A DNA stretch of 34,173 bases from Planctomycetota bacterium (GTDB lineage Bacteria; Planctomycetota; Planctomycetia; Gemmatales; Gemmataceae). A program made the translations under genes and the position numbers. Location: assembly GCA_021781415.1 (NCBI GenBank), contig JAJXWW010000069.1, positions 1-34,173 of the forward strand, read 5' to 3'. Under the pieces are notes generated by a model. That model saw nothing but the letters and a program-made list of their open reading frames with translations, made no database searches and was not told the origin of the DNA. Below, in pieces: positions 1 through 7,748 of the stretch (position 1 is its first letter; each line of letters begins with the position of its first letter).

Positions 1-733
1 GTTGGTTCGTGGGGTATCGCCGGCTGAGCAAGGACTAGGAACGGAACCCGCGTGTGAGCGGAACGATGGTATATGTGGCGATGATTCATCTAATGCTCCG
101 GCGGCTACGACCCGCGTGAACTATAAGAATGAGCCATTTGCAAACACGTTCTCAATGCCGAGCGCCGGACAGATCGGACGCGCGGAAAGGGTGCGGCAAA
201 ACCAAGAACGTCTCGCTCAACAAGAACCTATAGAGAGTCTTGAACTCGGAAGGAATCGAGCTTGCCGTCGCTCTGGCACTCGTATACATTAAACCTTAGT
301 TGTTTCCCATTCCTGGTGCCTTCCTCATCCCCAGAACGGTTCTCTGGATCTGGCGGTCATCAAGCGTGCGGAGTAGGACGTTCCCTACGCATGCTCGCAA
401 GTTCGGTTCGTCGGAAGGAATAACGCTTCCCTGTCAACAAGCTCAACCTGACGGCCGCGCCTCGTTGGACCGTTTGGATTCGCAGCGTTCCGTTGAGACT
501 CTCCTCTCGTTCGTCTTTCGGCATAAGTTCGGAGTAGGTGCTGCCGTTCCAGTCGGCGCTTGCAGGTGCGAAGGGACGGCGAGATTAGCTAACCGACAAT
601 CTGGATGCGGAATCCTCGATTGCTTGAGGCGGCCGGATCTGGACGAGAGGGGAAAAACGGGGGAGTGTTTTTTTTCGCAAACCGGCCTTGCTCCGTGGAT
701 GGAGAATTGGCCTTTTTCGTGGAGTGGTAAGTT
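1..733. other. Leading gap with no supportable gene
   Basis: Open frames exist here (2-292 and 300-776 on the plus strand, 443-898 on the minus strand), but none shows a recognisable domain, a convincing ribosome binding site or protein-like composition. I saw no match to tmRNA, RNase P RNA, SRP RNA or a group II intron domain V. A short inverted repeat (AGATT/AATCT) lies near 583-602. A run of eight T residues at about 668-677 lies in what is probably the leader of the RRM gene starting at 734. The rest may be a decayed gene or an unrecognised RNA. Confidence 0.4.
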
Positions 734-1015
734 ATGGGTAAGAAACTGTACGTCGGCAACCTGGGATACAGCGTGACGGATGGCGAACTGGAGAAGATGT
801 TCCTGGTTCACGGCACAGTACATTCGGCCCAGGTAATCATGGACCGAGACACCGGCCGCTCCAAGGGGTTCGGCTTCGTGGAAATGGCCAGCGACCAAGA
901 GGCTCAGTCCGCCATTGCCGCCCTCAACGGCAAGGACTCCAACGGCCGCTCCCTCACGGTCAACGAAGCAAAACCCCGCGAGCCGGGCGGACGCGGCGGG
1001 CGAAGCTATCGCTAG
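734..1015 (+). CDS. RRM-domain RNA-binding protein
   Basis: This 93-residue protein is a single RNA recognition motif that binds single-stranded RNA in the cytoplasm. The RNP2 motif (KLYVGNL, residues 4-10) and RNP1 motif (KGFGFVEM, about 44-51) are both intact with their aromatic RNA-stacking residues. The chain ends in a short Gly/Arg-rich tail. Size and layout match the small RRM proteins of cyanobacteria and planctomycetes, several of which are cold-induced; that role here is inferred. The start is ATG at 734, nine bases after GGAG at 721-724. The leader carries a T-rich tract, but no clear promoter was seen. A strong double palindrome follows the stop. The family call is firm; the RNA targets are unknown. 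Confidence 0.92.
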   Translation: MGKKLYVGNLGYSVTDGELEKMFLVHGTVHSAQVIMDRDTGRSKGFGFVEMASDQEAQSAIAALNGKDSNGRSLTVNEAKPREPGGRGGRSYR

Positions 1016-1053
1016 AGTGTCGGCTCGACATTACTTCCCGAACGAGGGATTAG

Positions 1054-1119
1054 GCAGGGTGGGTCGAAGCGTGGCGAGACCCACCCTGCTCTCTCGGCGG
1101 GTCTCGCCACGCTTCGACC
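1054..1119. repeat. Overlapping palindromes forming two exclusive hairpins
   Basis: Two perfect inverted repeats share bases. GCAGGGTGGGTC at 1054-1065 is complementary to 1078-1089 (12-base arms, 12-base loop). Positions 1062-1082 are complementary to 1099-1119 (21-base arms, 16-base loop). The two stems cannot form together. The element lies between the RRM stop (1015) and the ASCH start (1190). It could be a dispersed intergenic repeat, a terminator or an attenuator; the sequence alone does not decide. Confidence 0.85.
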
Positions 1120-1189
1120 TAGACTTTCGGACTCGGCATTCGGGCAGTTGATCCATGCCCAATGCTTATCTGGGAGAAGGAGCATCGAA

Positions 1190-1576
1190 ATGTACGCCAT
1201 CAGCATCGAGAAGCCTCATGCGGCCGCGATCCTCGCACGGTTGCGGCCTTGGCCGTGCCATTTCTGGCACACGGATCACCGGGGACTGCTGCTGATACAT
1301 GCCCGCACGCCGAAAGGGGCGAAAGGCGTCTCCGCGTCCGACCACGGCTCCGGAGGGAACGCCCTCGTGGGGGTCGTCGAATTGAGGGATTGCATTGCTT
1401 CCGCGAAATCGGACGATGATCCCGATGAAGTCGAGTATCACTGGCTGTTGGCCAATCCCCGTACCTTCATCACCCCTCTACCATACGCGGGAAGGTTGGG
1501 GCTTTTTTTGGTTTCAGATCATGTCGTGGCCGCCGCCTTGTGCCAGATGGGAAAACCGAAACGGCTTCGGGGATAA
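1190..1576 (+). CDS. ASCH (PUA-like) domain protein
   Basis: This 128-residue protein resembles the ASCH family, a PUA-like fold thought to bind RNA or modified nucleotides. The family pattern is visible: an N-terminal AISIEKPHAAAIL stretch where homologues have A-[IL]-S-[IV]-x-[QK]-P, then a W/P-rich segment leading to RGLLLIHAR (family pattern RGPLLIHA), a strand with GVVELRDC, and a closing YHWLLANPR followed by GLF. The start is ATG at 1190, chosen because AGGAG at 1178-1182 lies seven bases upstream and homology begins there; an in-frame ATG at 1148 lacks such a site. The partner or substrate cannot be told from sequence. It is followed by a repeat and then the desaturase. Confidence 0.75.
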   Translation: MYAISIEKPHAAAILARLRPWPCHFWHTDHRGLLLIHARTPKGAKGVSASDHGSGGNALVGVVELRDCIASAKSDDDPDEVEYHWLLANPRTFITPLPYAGRLGLFLVSDHVVAAALCQMGKPKRLRG

Positions 1577-1616
1577 CTATTCTCTGGAGGACGCGGTGAT
1601 TGGACCGAACAGGAAT

Positions 1617-1684
1617 AGCGCTCCTAACTTTCCCCTTCCACTCGGCGGAGAGGGAGAATCCGAGAGCAGCGCTGTACGGTTAGG
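1617..1684. repeat. Dispersed repeat, copy 1 (AGCGCT-type)
   Basis: Bases 1656-1684 match 28591-28619 at 27 of 29 positions, with core GAGAGCAGCGCTGTACGG. The outer AGCGCT hexamers (from 1617 and at about 1667) make an imperfect inverted repeat enclosing a purine-rich GGCGGAGAGGGAGAA stretch. It stops just before the ribosome binding site (1691-1696) of the desaturase, so it lies in that gene's leader. Confidence 0.7.
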
Positions 1685-1703
1685 TGAGTCGAGGAGAATC
1701 GCC

Positions 1704-2840
1704 ATGATGGGGCAAGGGATTCAATCGAACCAAATCGCTCCACCCGTTCGACGAGAAGAAGCAGTCCGAAGGCCGAAATTCATCGGCGGCGGCGATTTTC
1801 AGGTGGAACTCCGCAGGCGGATGGACGAGTTCTTTCAACGCACCGGGCGCAGTCGGCGCGGCTGCTGGCAGATGTCCGTGAAACTTGCAACGCTCTTCGC
1901 TCTCTTCGCGGCTTCCTATGTCCTACTGGTGTTCGTGGCTCAGACGTGGTGGCAGGCCGTTCCCCCCGCCGTTCTGCTCGGCTTGGCCACCGCGGCCATC
2001 GGTTTTAACGTCCAGCACGACGGCGGACATCAGGCCTATTCCAATCGATCCTGGATCAACAAGCTGACGGCGTTGACAATGGATTTGATCGGCGGCAGTT
2101 CGTACGTTTGGCATTGGAAGCACAATGTCTTCCACCACACCTACGTCAACATCACCGGCCACGACTCCGACATCGACCTGGGCATCCTCGGCCGACTGAC
2201 GCCGCATCAGAAACACTATTGGTTCCACCGCTGGCAACACTTTTATCTCTGGCCCCTCTATGGCTTACTGACCATCAATTGGCATCTGGTAGGCGATTTT
2301 CACAACGTCGTCACCGGGCGGATCGGCACCTGTCGTTTTCCGCGACCGCGCGGATGGGATTTGCTGCTTTTCCTCTCCGGAAAGATGATATTCTTCACCC
2401 TCGCGCTCGGTATCCCTCTGTTGGTTCATCGCGCGTGGGTGGTGTTGCTGTTCTTCGCTGCCGTCGAGGCCCTTTTGGGGATGACGCTCAGCATCGTCTT
2501 TCAGCTGGCGCACGCCGTCGAGGAGGCGGATTTCCCGATGGCCCAACGGAACACCGGCCGGATGGAACACTCCTGGGCGGTGCATCAGGTAGAGACCACG
2601 GTCGACTTCGCCCGTGGGAGCCGCTCGATGGCGTGGCTGCTAGGCGGACTCAACTTCCAAATCGAACACCACCTTTTCCCGAACATCTGCCACGTCAACT
2701 ACCCGGCGATGTCGCAATTGGTCGAAGCGACCTGCCGGGAGTACGGAGTGCGCTACACGGAGCATTCGTCCATCCTCGCCGGTCTCCTATCGCACTACCG
2801 CTGGCTGCGACGGATGGGTAGATCGAACACCACCGCATGA
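1704..2840 (+). CDS. Membrane fatty acid desaturase
   Basis: This 378-residue integral membrane di-iron desaturase introduces a double bond into a fatty acyl chain using O2 and an electron donor. The three histidine boxes are intact: HDGGH (105-109), HNVFHH (140-145) and QIEHH (319-323). The QxxHH third box and overall length are typical of the linoleoyl-CoA / front-end desaturase branch. Hydrophobic segments lie near residues 58-78, 85-100, 224-242 and 245-265. No cytochrome b5 domain is fused, so a separate donor is needed. The start is ATG at 1704, seven bases after GAGGAG (1691-1696). An in-frame extension back to 1395 would run through the repeat and the ASCH gene in another frame and is rejected. 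The exact substrate and bond position are not readable. Confidence 0.92.
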   Translation: MMGQGIQSNQIAPPVRREEAVRRPKFIGGGDFQVELRRRMDEFFQRTGRSRRGCWQMSVKLATLFALFAASYVLLVFVAQTWWQAVPPAVLLGLATAAIGFNVQHDGGHQAYSNRSWINKLTALTMDLIGGSSYVWHWKHNVFHHTYVNITGHDSDIDLGILGRLTPHQKHYWFHRWQHFYLWPLYGLLTINWHLVGDFHNVVTGRIGTCRFPRPRGWDLLLFLSGKMIFFTLALGIPLLVHRAWVVLLFFAAVEALLGMTLSIVFQLAHAVEEADFPMAQRNTGRMEHSWAVHQVETTVDFARGSRSMAWLLGGLNFQIEHHLFPNICHVNYPAMSQLVEATCREYGVRYTEHSSILAGLLSHYRWLRRMGRSNTTA

Positions 2841-3055
2841 GGAGTGCGAAACCTCGGCGATACACGCATAGGGACGGGACGACGAGGCGCACATCGAAAT
2901 CCACGAGAGTGCCGTCAAGGGATACGCTCGTCGGCGTTCCAACGTGGGCGTTTTCTCAATTTTTCTGCCTACGCTCCTCGACGGCGCTCCCGTCTCTTGG
3001 TAAGTTTGGGTAATTCTTCGTTTCGACAAGAGCTACCGAGATCGAGAGGCAGCCC

Positions 3056-4942
3056 GTGGATTACAAGTTTCAGATCAACCTTCGCGGCATCATCGAGTTG
3101 TTGTCCAACCATTTGTACAGCGGGCCGGAAGTCTTTCTGCGCGAGCTGCTGCAAAACGGCGTCGATGCCATTCGCGCGCGCCAGAATCTCGAACCGGATC
3201 ATCGGGGCGAGATCACTCTGGAAGTGCTGGGGGGGCGCGGCGGGAAAACTCCGACATTGGTATTCACGGACAACGGCATCGGCTTGACCGAAGACGAGAT
3301 TCATCGCTTCTTGGCCACCATCGGCCAAAGCTCGAAGAACGCCGAGTTCTGGGAACGACCGAGCGATTTCATCGGCCAATTCGGCATCGGTCTGTTGTCG
3401 TGCTTCGTGGTCAGTGAGGAAATCGTCGTCATCACGCGCTCGGCGGCCCCCTCACTCCCCGATGGGAAAGAGGGCAGGACAAAGGGGCTTGAATGGCGCG
3501 GCAAACCGAACGGAACCTACACCATCAAGGTTATCGAGCGCGATCTGGAACCCGGTACCCAGGTGTACCTGACGTGCAAGAAAGGCTGCGAGGAACATTT
3601 CGAGGTCGAACGGCTCGTCGAACGGGCGACGCACTTCGGCGGCTTGTTACCCTATCCGATCCGTCTTATCTCCGGGAACAGTTCGCGTCCCATCAACGCC
3701 GAGGGACCGCCGTGGCGACGGCGCGGCGGCAGCGAAAAAGCGCGCCGAGCCGCGTTGTTGGAATATGGCCGCAAGACCTTCGACGTGGATTTCTTCGACG
3801 CCATCCCGTTGCATTCGTCGGTGGGTGAGGTTGAAGGCGTCGCATTTGTGTTGCCTTTCTCGCCGAGTTTGGCCACCAAGCGCACGCATCGGGTGTACCT
3901 CAAGCACATGCTGCTGTCGGAGAGTGCTGAAGATTTGGTGCCGGACTGGGCCTTCTTCGTCAAATGCGTCGTCAACGCCAACGATCTGCGGCCCACCGCC
4001 TCGCGCGAATCGTTTTACGAGGACGACAAACTCGCCTCCACCCGCGAAGCGCTGGGTCAATGTCTGCGCGAGTATCTCTTCGATCTGGCCAAGAATCATC
4101 CGGATCGCTTGCAGCAGTTCATCGCCCTCCACCACTTGTCGATCAAGGCCCTCGCCGTGAGCGACGACGAGTTTTATCGTCTCTTTATCGACTGGATGCC
4201 GTTCGAGACGACGCTCGGCGACATGACGCTGGGCGAGTATCGCAAAGAATATCCGGTGATCCGTTACGTCGCACACCTCGATCAATTTCGACAGATTGCC
4301 CGCGTGGCCGCCGCGCAAGATCTGTGCGTCCTCAACGGTGCCTATACCTATAACGCCGAGTTGCTCGAAAAGTTCTCCGAGGTGTTCCCCGACGAGCAAG
4401 TGGAAGAAGTCGATCCGGCGGGGTTGACGCAGAGCTTCGAGGATCTGTCGCTGGAGGAGCGCGAGGAGATGTTCGCGCTGCTCAAGTCCGCCGATCTCGT
4501 ACTGCAACCGTTCAAGTGTTCGGCGGAGATCAAGAAGTTTCTGCCCCACGAGTTGCCGGCTCTATTCAGCACGAATGCCGACGCCGGCTTCCTTCGTTCC
4601 GCCGAACAATCGCGCGAGATCTGCGACGCACTGTGGTCGTCGGTGTTGGACAATTTGACGGCGAAACATGGGAGCGACGTTTACGCTCAATTGTGCTTCA
4701 ACTACGGCAATCCTCTGGTTCGGAAGCTGGCGCAGCTGCGCGACCGGAACCTGTTGCGGCGATCCATCGAGATGCTGTACGTTCAAGCGCTGCTGTTGGG
4801 ACATCATCCACTCAGCGCGCGAGAGATGGCTTTGCTAAACGAGGGACTGCTCGGCCTGATCGAATGGGGACTGAATGCAACCGCATCCCAACCTTCTCCC
4901 CCTGAAAGGGGGAGAGGGCAGGGTGAGGGGGGAACGAGGTGA
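3056..4942 (+). CDS. HSP90-family chaperone (HtpG-like)
   Basis: This 628-residue protein is a divergent HSP90-family ATP-dependent chaperone. The GHKL ATP-binding motifs are present: ELLQNGVDA (30-38, carrying the Mg-coordinating Asn), DNGIGLT (72-78) and GQFGIGLLS (107-115). The middle and C-terminal regions are of usual length for the shorter HSP90-like proteins also seen in actinobacteria; it is not a close copy of canonical HtpG. The start is GTG at 3056 with GAGAGG at 3044-3049. The last 19 residues (610-628, Ser/Pro/Gly/Arg-rich) are encoded by a C/G-rich palindromic repeat, so the ancestral stop was probably upstream. No MEEVD-type TPR-binding tail is present. The next gene begins four bases after the stop, which suggests translational coupling with a TPR-like partner. 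Confidence 0.9.
   Translation: MDYKFQINLRGIIELLSNHLYSGPEVFLRELLQNGVDAIRARQNLEPDHRGEITLEVLGGRGGKTPTLVFTDNGIGLTEDEIHRFLATIGQSSKNAEFWERPSDFIGQFGIGLLSCFVVSEEIVVITRSAAPSLPDGKEGRTKGLEWRGKPNGTYTIKVIERDLEPGTQVYLTCKKGCEEHFEVERLVERATHFGGLLPYPIRLISGNSSRPINAEGPPWRRRGGSEKARRAALLEYGRKTFDVDFFDAIPLHSSVGEVEGVAFVLPFSPSLATKRTHRVYLKHMLLSESAEDLVPDWAFFVKCVVNANDLRPTASRESFYEDDKLASTREALGQCLREYLFDLAKNHPDRLQQFIALHHLSIKALAVSDDEFYRLFIDWMPFETTLGDMTLGEYRKEYPVIRYVAHLDQFRQIARVAAAQDLCVLNGAYTYNAELLEKFSEVFPDEQVEEVDPAGLTQSFEDLSLEEREEMFALLKSADLVLQPFKCSAEIKKFLPHELPALFSTNADAGFLRSAEQSREICDALWSSVLDNLTAKHGSDVYAQLCFNYGNPLVRKLAQLRDRNLLRRSIEMLYVQALLLGHHPLSAREMALLNEGLLGLIEWGLNATASQPSPPERGRGQGEGGTR
4893..4932. repeat. Purine/pyrimidine palindromic repeat inside a coding end
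   Basis: TCTCCCCCT at 4895-4903 pairs with AGGGGGAGA at 4907-4915 across a three-base loop, followed by GGGCAGGGTGAGGGG. This resembles a common dispersed bacterial intergenic repeat of the CTCTCCC/GGGAGAG type. Here it lies in frame at the 3' end of the HSP90-like gene. The downstream gene's ribosome binding site begins directly after it. Related C/G-rich hairpins are at 28561-28590 and 29200-29232. Confidence 0.75.
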
Positions 4943-4945
4943 CGC

Positions 4946-6076
4946 ATGACGACCGATTATCGAGGAGAGATCGAGGAGCTGTTGGAGCAAGCGGAAGATT
5001 TGCCGGAGTGTTCGTCGAAGCTGGCGCTCTTGGAAGAAGCGGTTCGCTTGGCCGATACCCACCGAGACACGGAGTTGGGAGACGAGGCGCGGGATGCTCT
5101 CATCCAGACGGCGACGTTTACCGGCTATCCGGAGAAGGCGTTGGTGGCCTTCTCGTGGCGTTTGGCGCAGGCGGATCGCGCGCCGGAACAGTTCCCCGAA
5201 TCGCGGTTGATGTGGGAGTACAAGTGGGTTGCCGGTTCGCTGACGAACTTTCCTCAAATCTCGCGGCGGCAGATCGAAAATGCGTTCGAGGACATGGAAG
5301 CCCGTTTTCGCCGTTCGGGATACGGGATGAGGGCGATCTACAAACTCCGTTGGGAAGCGGCTCTCGACATGGGAGAGCCGGACGAAGCGCGTCGCTATTA
5401 TCGCTTGTGGGACAAGACGCCGCGCGACGCCAACAGCGATTGCATCGCCTGCGAGCAAGACAGCCGCGTCGAATATCACGTTTACTTCGGCAAACACGAA
5501 AAGGCGCTGCAACTGGCCGAGCCGATTCTGAAGGGATCGATGTCGTGCGGCACGGTTCCCGAACGAACCTTCGGGACGGTCCTCCTGCCGCTCGTGCGTT
5601 TGGGAAAGGTCGACGAGGCCGCCAAATACTATCGCAAAGGCTATCGACTGGCGAGCGGAAATCGAGATTCTCTGGATTACTTCGGCGACTATTTAACCTT
5701 CCTCGGGCTGACGGGCAATTTCTCCCAGGGCGTCAAACTGTTTGAAAGACATCTGGGATGGGCTGTGGAGACGATGGATCTGTATGCGCGCTGGCTGTTC
5801 TATTTGGGGGCGCGATTCTTCCTACCCCTGGTCGCGCAGAGCGGTCAGACGGAACTGAAACTGCGTTTGAGCAAAGAGACACCCGGCTATCGCGCCGACG
5901 GACGCTACGAAACCAAGGAGCTGGCGTCACTGATCGACCGTATGTGCCGCGAGCTTGCCGAGCAGTTCGATGCGCGAAACGGCAACGACAGCTTCGCTCG
6001 GAAGTTGGACAAGCAGAAGCGCCTGAAGCGCTGGGCCACGCCCTATCCGCTTCAGCGGGGCCGCGACGGCAATTGA
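4946..6076 (+). CDS. TPR-like helical-repeat protein next to HSP90
   Basis: This 376-residue soluble protein appears all-helical, with degenerate tetratricopeptide-like units. The clearest are around residues 20-50 (SKLALLEEAVRLAD) and about 215-240 (RLGKVDEAAKYYRKGY). A GKHEKALQLAEPIL segment near 180 also has the TPR spacing of small and bulky residues. There is no signal peptide or membrane segment. It starts four bases after the HSP90-like stop, and GAGG at 4936-4939 overlaps the end of that gene, so the two are very probably co-translated. I infer a co-chaperone or client adaptor, because eukaryotic HSP90 uses TPR co-chaperones; the sequence itself shows only the fold type and the pairing. 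It ends 13 bases from the convergent kinase gene. Confidence 0.8.
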   Translation: MTTDYRGEIEELLEQAEDLPECSSKLALLEEAVRLADTHRDTELGDEARDALIQTATFTGYPEKALVAFSWRLAQADRAPEQFPESRLMWEYKWVAGSLTNFPQISRRQIENAFEDMEARFRRSGYGMRAIYKLRWEAALDMGEPDEARRYYRLWDKTPRDANSDCIACEQDSRVEYHVYFGKHEKALQLAEPILKGSMSCGTVPERTFGTVLLPLVRLGKVDEAAKYYRKGYRLASGNRDSLDYFGDYLTFLGLTGNFSQGVKLFERHLGWAVETMDLYARWLFYLGARFFLPLVAQSGQTELKLRLSKETPGYRADGRYETKELASLIDRMCRELAEQFDARNGNDSFARKLDKQKRLKRWATPYPLQRGRDGN

Positions 6077-6089
6077 GCGCCAAGCGATC

Positions 6090-7394
6090 TTAAAAGAAGA
6101 AGAAGGCGATGATGGCGGTGAGCAAGAACAACGCGATCAAGAACCCCCATTTCATTAGCTCCATCGCCGTCGAGGGGGCAAGGTCGTGTTCGCCGGTCTT
6201 CGACTGAAAGGAGACGACCGGCAGTCCTGGTTTTGCCGGCGTCGATTGCTTCACGCGGGGGTACGTTGCCACGGTATCGTCGGATGGCGACGATGCCGGA
6301 CGGGGCGAAGGAGCTTTCGGCACAGACAACGGCGCGGCTTCGACGACTAAATCGCGGAACTCGGCATGACCGCGCAATGCCTCGAACGGCCCGGCTTTCG
6401 TCCGCGCCGCGCGAACATTGCTGGCATCGCCGAGCAAGCCGTCTTTGAGCGAGCGCCGAACTGCCGATACCGTGCCTTTCACGGTATGCGAGGTTCCCAA
6501 TTCGTCTTTGTAAACCAGATACCATAAGTCCTGTTGCGGCGTGCTGCTGTCCACGGTCGGCAGGCGGCGCGTGCTATGGCCGGTCAAATCTTCGACGAAT
6601 TCGCGGCACGAAGTCGGACGCTTCTCCGGATCGGCGCTCATGGCCCGACGGATCGCCCACTCGACGCGCTCCGAAAGATCGGGAACCAACTGGCGCGGCG
6701 GAGTCAAATCGTTCTGAATCTTCTTCATCCAAGCGTCGAGCGGGCCGGTCGAGCGGAAAGGCAATTCGCCCGTCACCATCTGATATAAGGTAGCGCCCAA
6801 ACTGTAGATGTCGCAGCGTATGTCGGCGTTCTTGGCGTTGCGGAACTGCTCCGGTGCCATGAAGTGCGGCGTGCCCAATCCGCGTCCGGTCTTGGTCAGA
6901 TTGAGATCCGTCTCCGTCTCCTTGACCAAACCGAGGTCGGCCAATTTGGCGATGCCGTCCGGCGTCACCAGAATGTTATCCGGCTTCACGTCGCGGTGGA
7001 TCAAGTTCTGCTTGTGGGCGCGGTGCAGCCCTTGAGCCACCTGGGCGATAATGCGAATGGCTTCCGATTCGGACATGCGGCCCTGGCGCTCCAGCTTTTG
7101 CCCCAGCGATTCGCCTTCGACGAACTCCATGACGAGATAGGGCATGTTGCCGTTGTCGCTGTAGTCGAGCGCGCGAACGATGTTCGGATGATCGAGACGG
7201 CTGGCGGCGCGAAACTCTTGCTCGAAGCGTTTGAGGAGAACGGGATTTTGCGCCATGTGGGGAGGCATGATTTTGATGGCGACGATCGAACCCGATTCGC
7301 GGTGCCTTCCGCGATAGATCGCGCCCATGCCTCCCTCGGCAACCTTTTCGAGGAGATCGTAATTGCCGACGGACTTTGCGGTGTCGATCCCCAT
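6090..7394 (-). CDS. Membrane-anchored Ser/Thr protein kinase (Pkn type)
   Basis: This 434-residue protein has an N-terminal cytoplasmic kinase domain (about 11-280) and a C-terminal transmembrane helix (about 412-434), so it is tail-anchored. The glycine loop EGGMGAIYRG (20-29), VAIK lysine (K41), catalytic HRDVKPDN (133-140) and APE (180-182) are all present. The metal-binding DFG is DLG (153-155), a common variant in these kinases, so activity is expected. Between kinase and anchor, residues of about 310-380 (from LWYLVYKDELG on) resemble a small GYF-like or adaptor module seen in planctomycete kinases; this is tentative. The start is the ATG at 7394, where the kinase fold begins; upstream in-frame codons add unrelated sequence. 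The gene is divergent from the coiled-coil cluster at 7749. Confidence 0.93.
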   Translation of the reverse strand: MGIDTAKSVGNYDLLEKVAEGGMGAIYRGRHRESGSIVAIKIMPPHMAQNPVLLKRFEQEFRAASRLDHPNIVRALDYSDNGNMPYLVMEFVEGESLGQKLERQGRMSESEAIRIIAQVAQGLHRAHKQNLIHRDVKPDNILVTPDGIAKLADLGLVKETETDLNLTKTGRGLGTPHFMAPEQFRNAKNADIRCDIYSLGATLYQMVTGELPFRSTGPLDAWMKKIQNDLTPPRQLVPDLSERVEWAIRRAMSADPEKRPTSCREFVEDLTGHSTRRLPTVDSSTPQQDLWYLVYKDELGTSHTVKGTVSAVRRSLKDGLLGDASNVRAARTKAGPFEALRGHAEFRDLVVEAAPLSVPKAPSPRPASSPSDDTVATYPRVKQSTPAKPGLPVVSFQSKTGEHDLAPSTAMELMKWGFLIALFLLTAIIAFFFF

Positions 7395-7748
7395 CGCTTT
7401 CGGTTCCCCCCTGCATCGACATGGATCGGACCAACCGGCCCGACTTGACCTCCGCATCGAGCCTATTGGCCCAAGCGAGATTTCCACCGAAGTAATTCTA
7501 TCTTGCTTCGGGATTGGACGCATGGCAAATTTTGACAATTCTTCGGCTTGCGCGATTTTCTCGCCTCGAACGATTGCATCGGAGAGACCGATAAATCCGC
7601 TGTCACCTCATGCGAAACGAGGGAGATTCGGGCAATTTAGGCAAATTCCTCTGGCATCGCCGCATGGAATCGGCCACAATAAAAGCGACCCACGACGATG
7701 GGTTTCTTTCTTTTCGTCGTGGACGGAGAGCCGAACGCGGAGAACCCC
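7395..7748. other. Divergent intergenic region
   Basis: This stretch separates the kinase gene (minus) from the coiled-coil cluster (plus) and should hold promoters for both. A TTGACA hexamer at 7532-7537 could be a -35 box, but no acceptable -10 box follows at 16-18 bases, so I do not call it. GGAG at 7739-7742 is the ribosome binding site for the gene at 7749. Nothing else recognisable was seen. Confidence 0.5.

Noticed and set aside
2..292. 96-codon frame at the window start as a gene or intron-encoded protein remnant
   Set aside because: No domain, no ribosome binding site visible, and no group II intron domain V sequence was found nearby.
1395..1703. Upstream extension of the desaturase by 103 codons
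   Set aside because: It overlaps the ASCH gene and reads through a repeat. The ATG at 1704 has a proper ribosome binding site.
3647..4549. 300-codon minus-strand frame opposite the HSP90-like gene
   Set aside because: Shadow of a well-supported coding frame; no family pattern.
7532..7560. TTGACA as a promoter for the coiled-coil cluster
   Set aside because: No -10-like hexamer at 16-18 bases; the best has one matching base.
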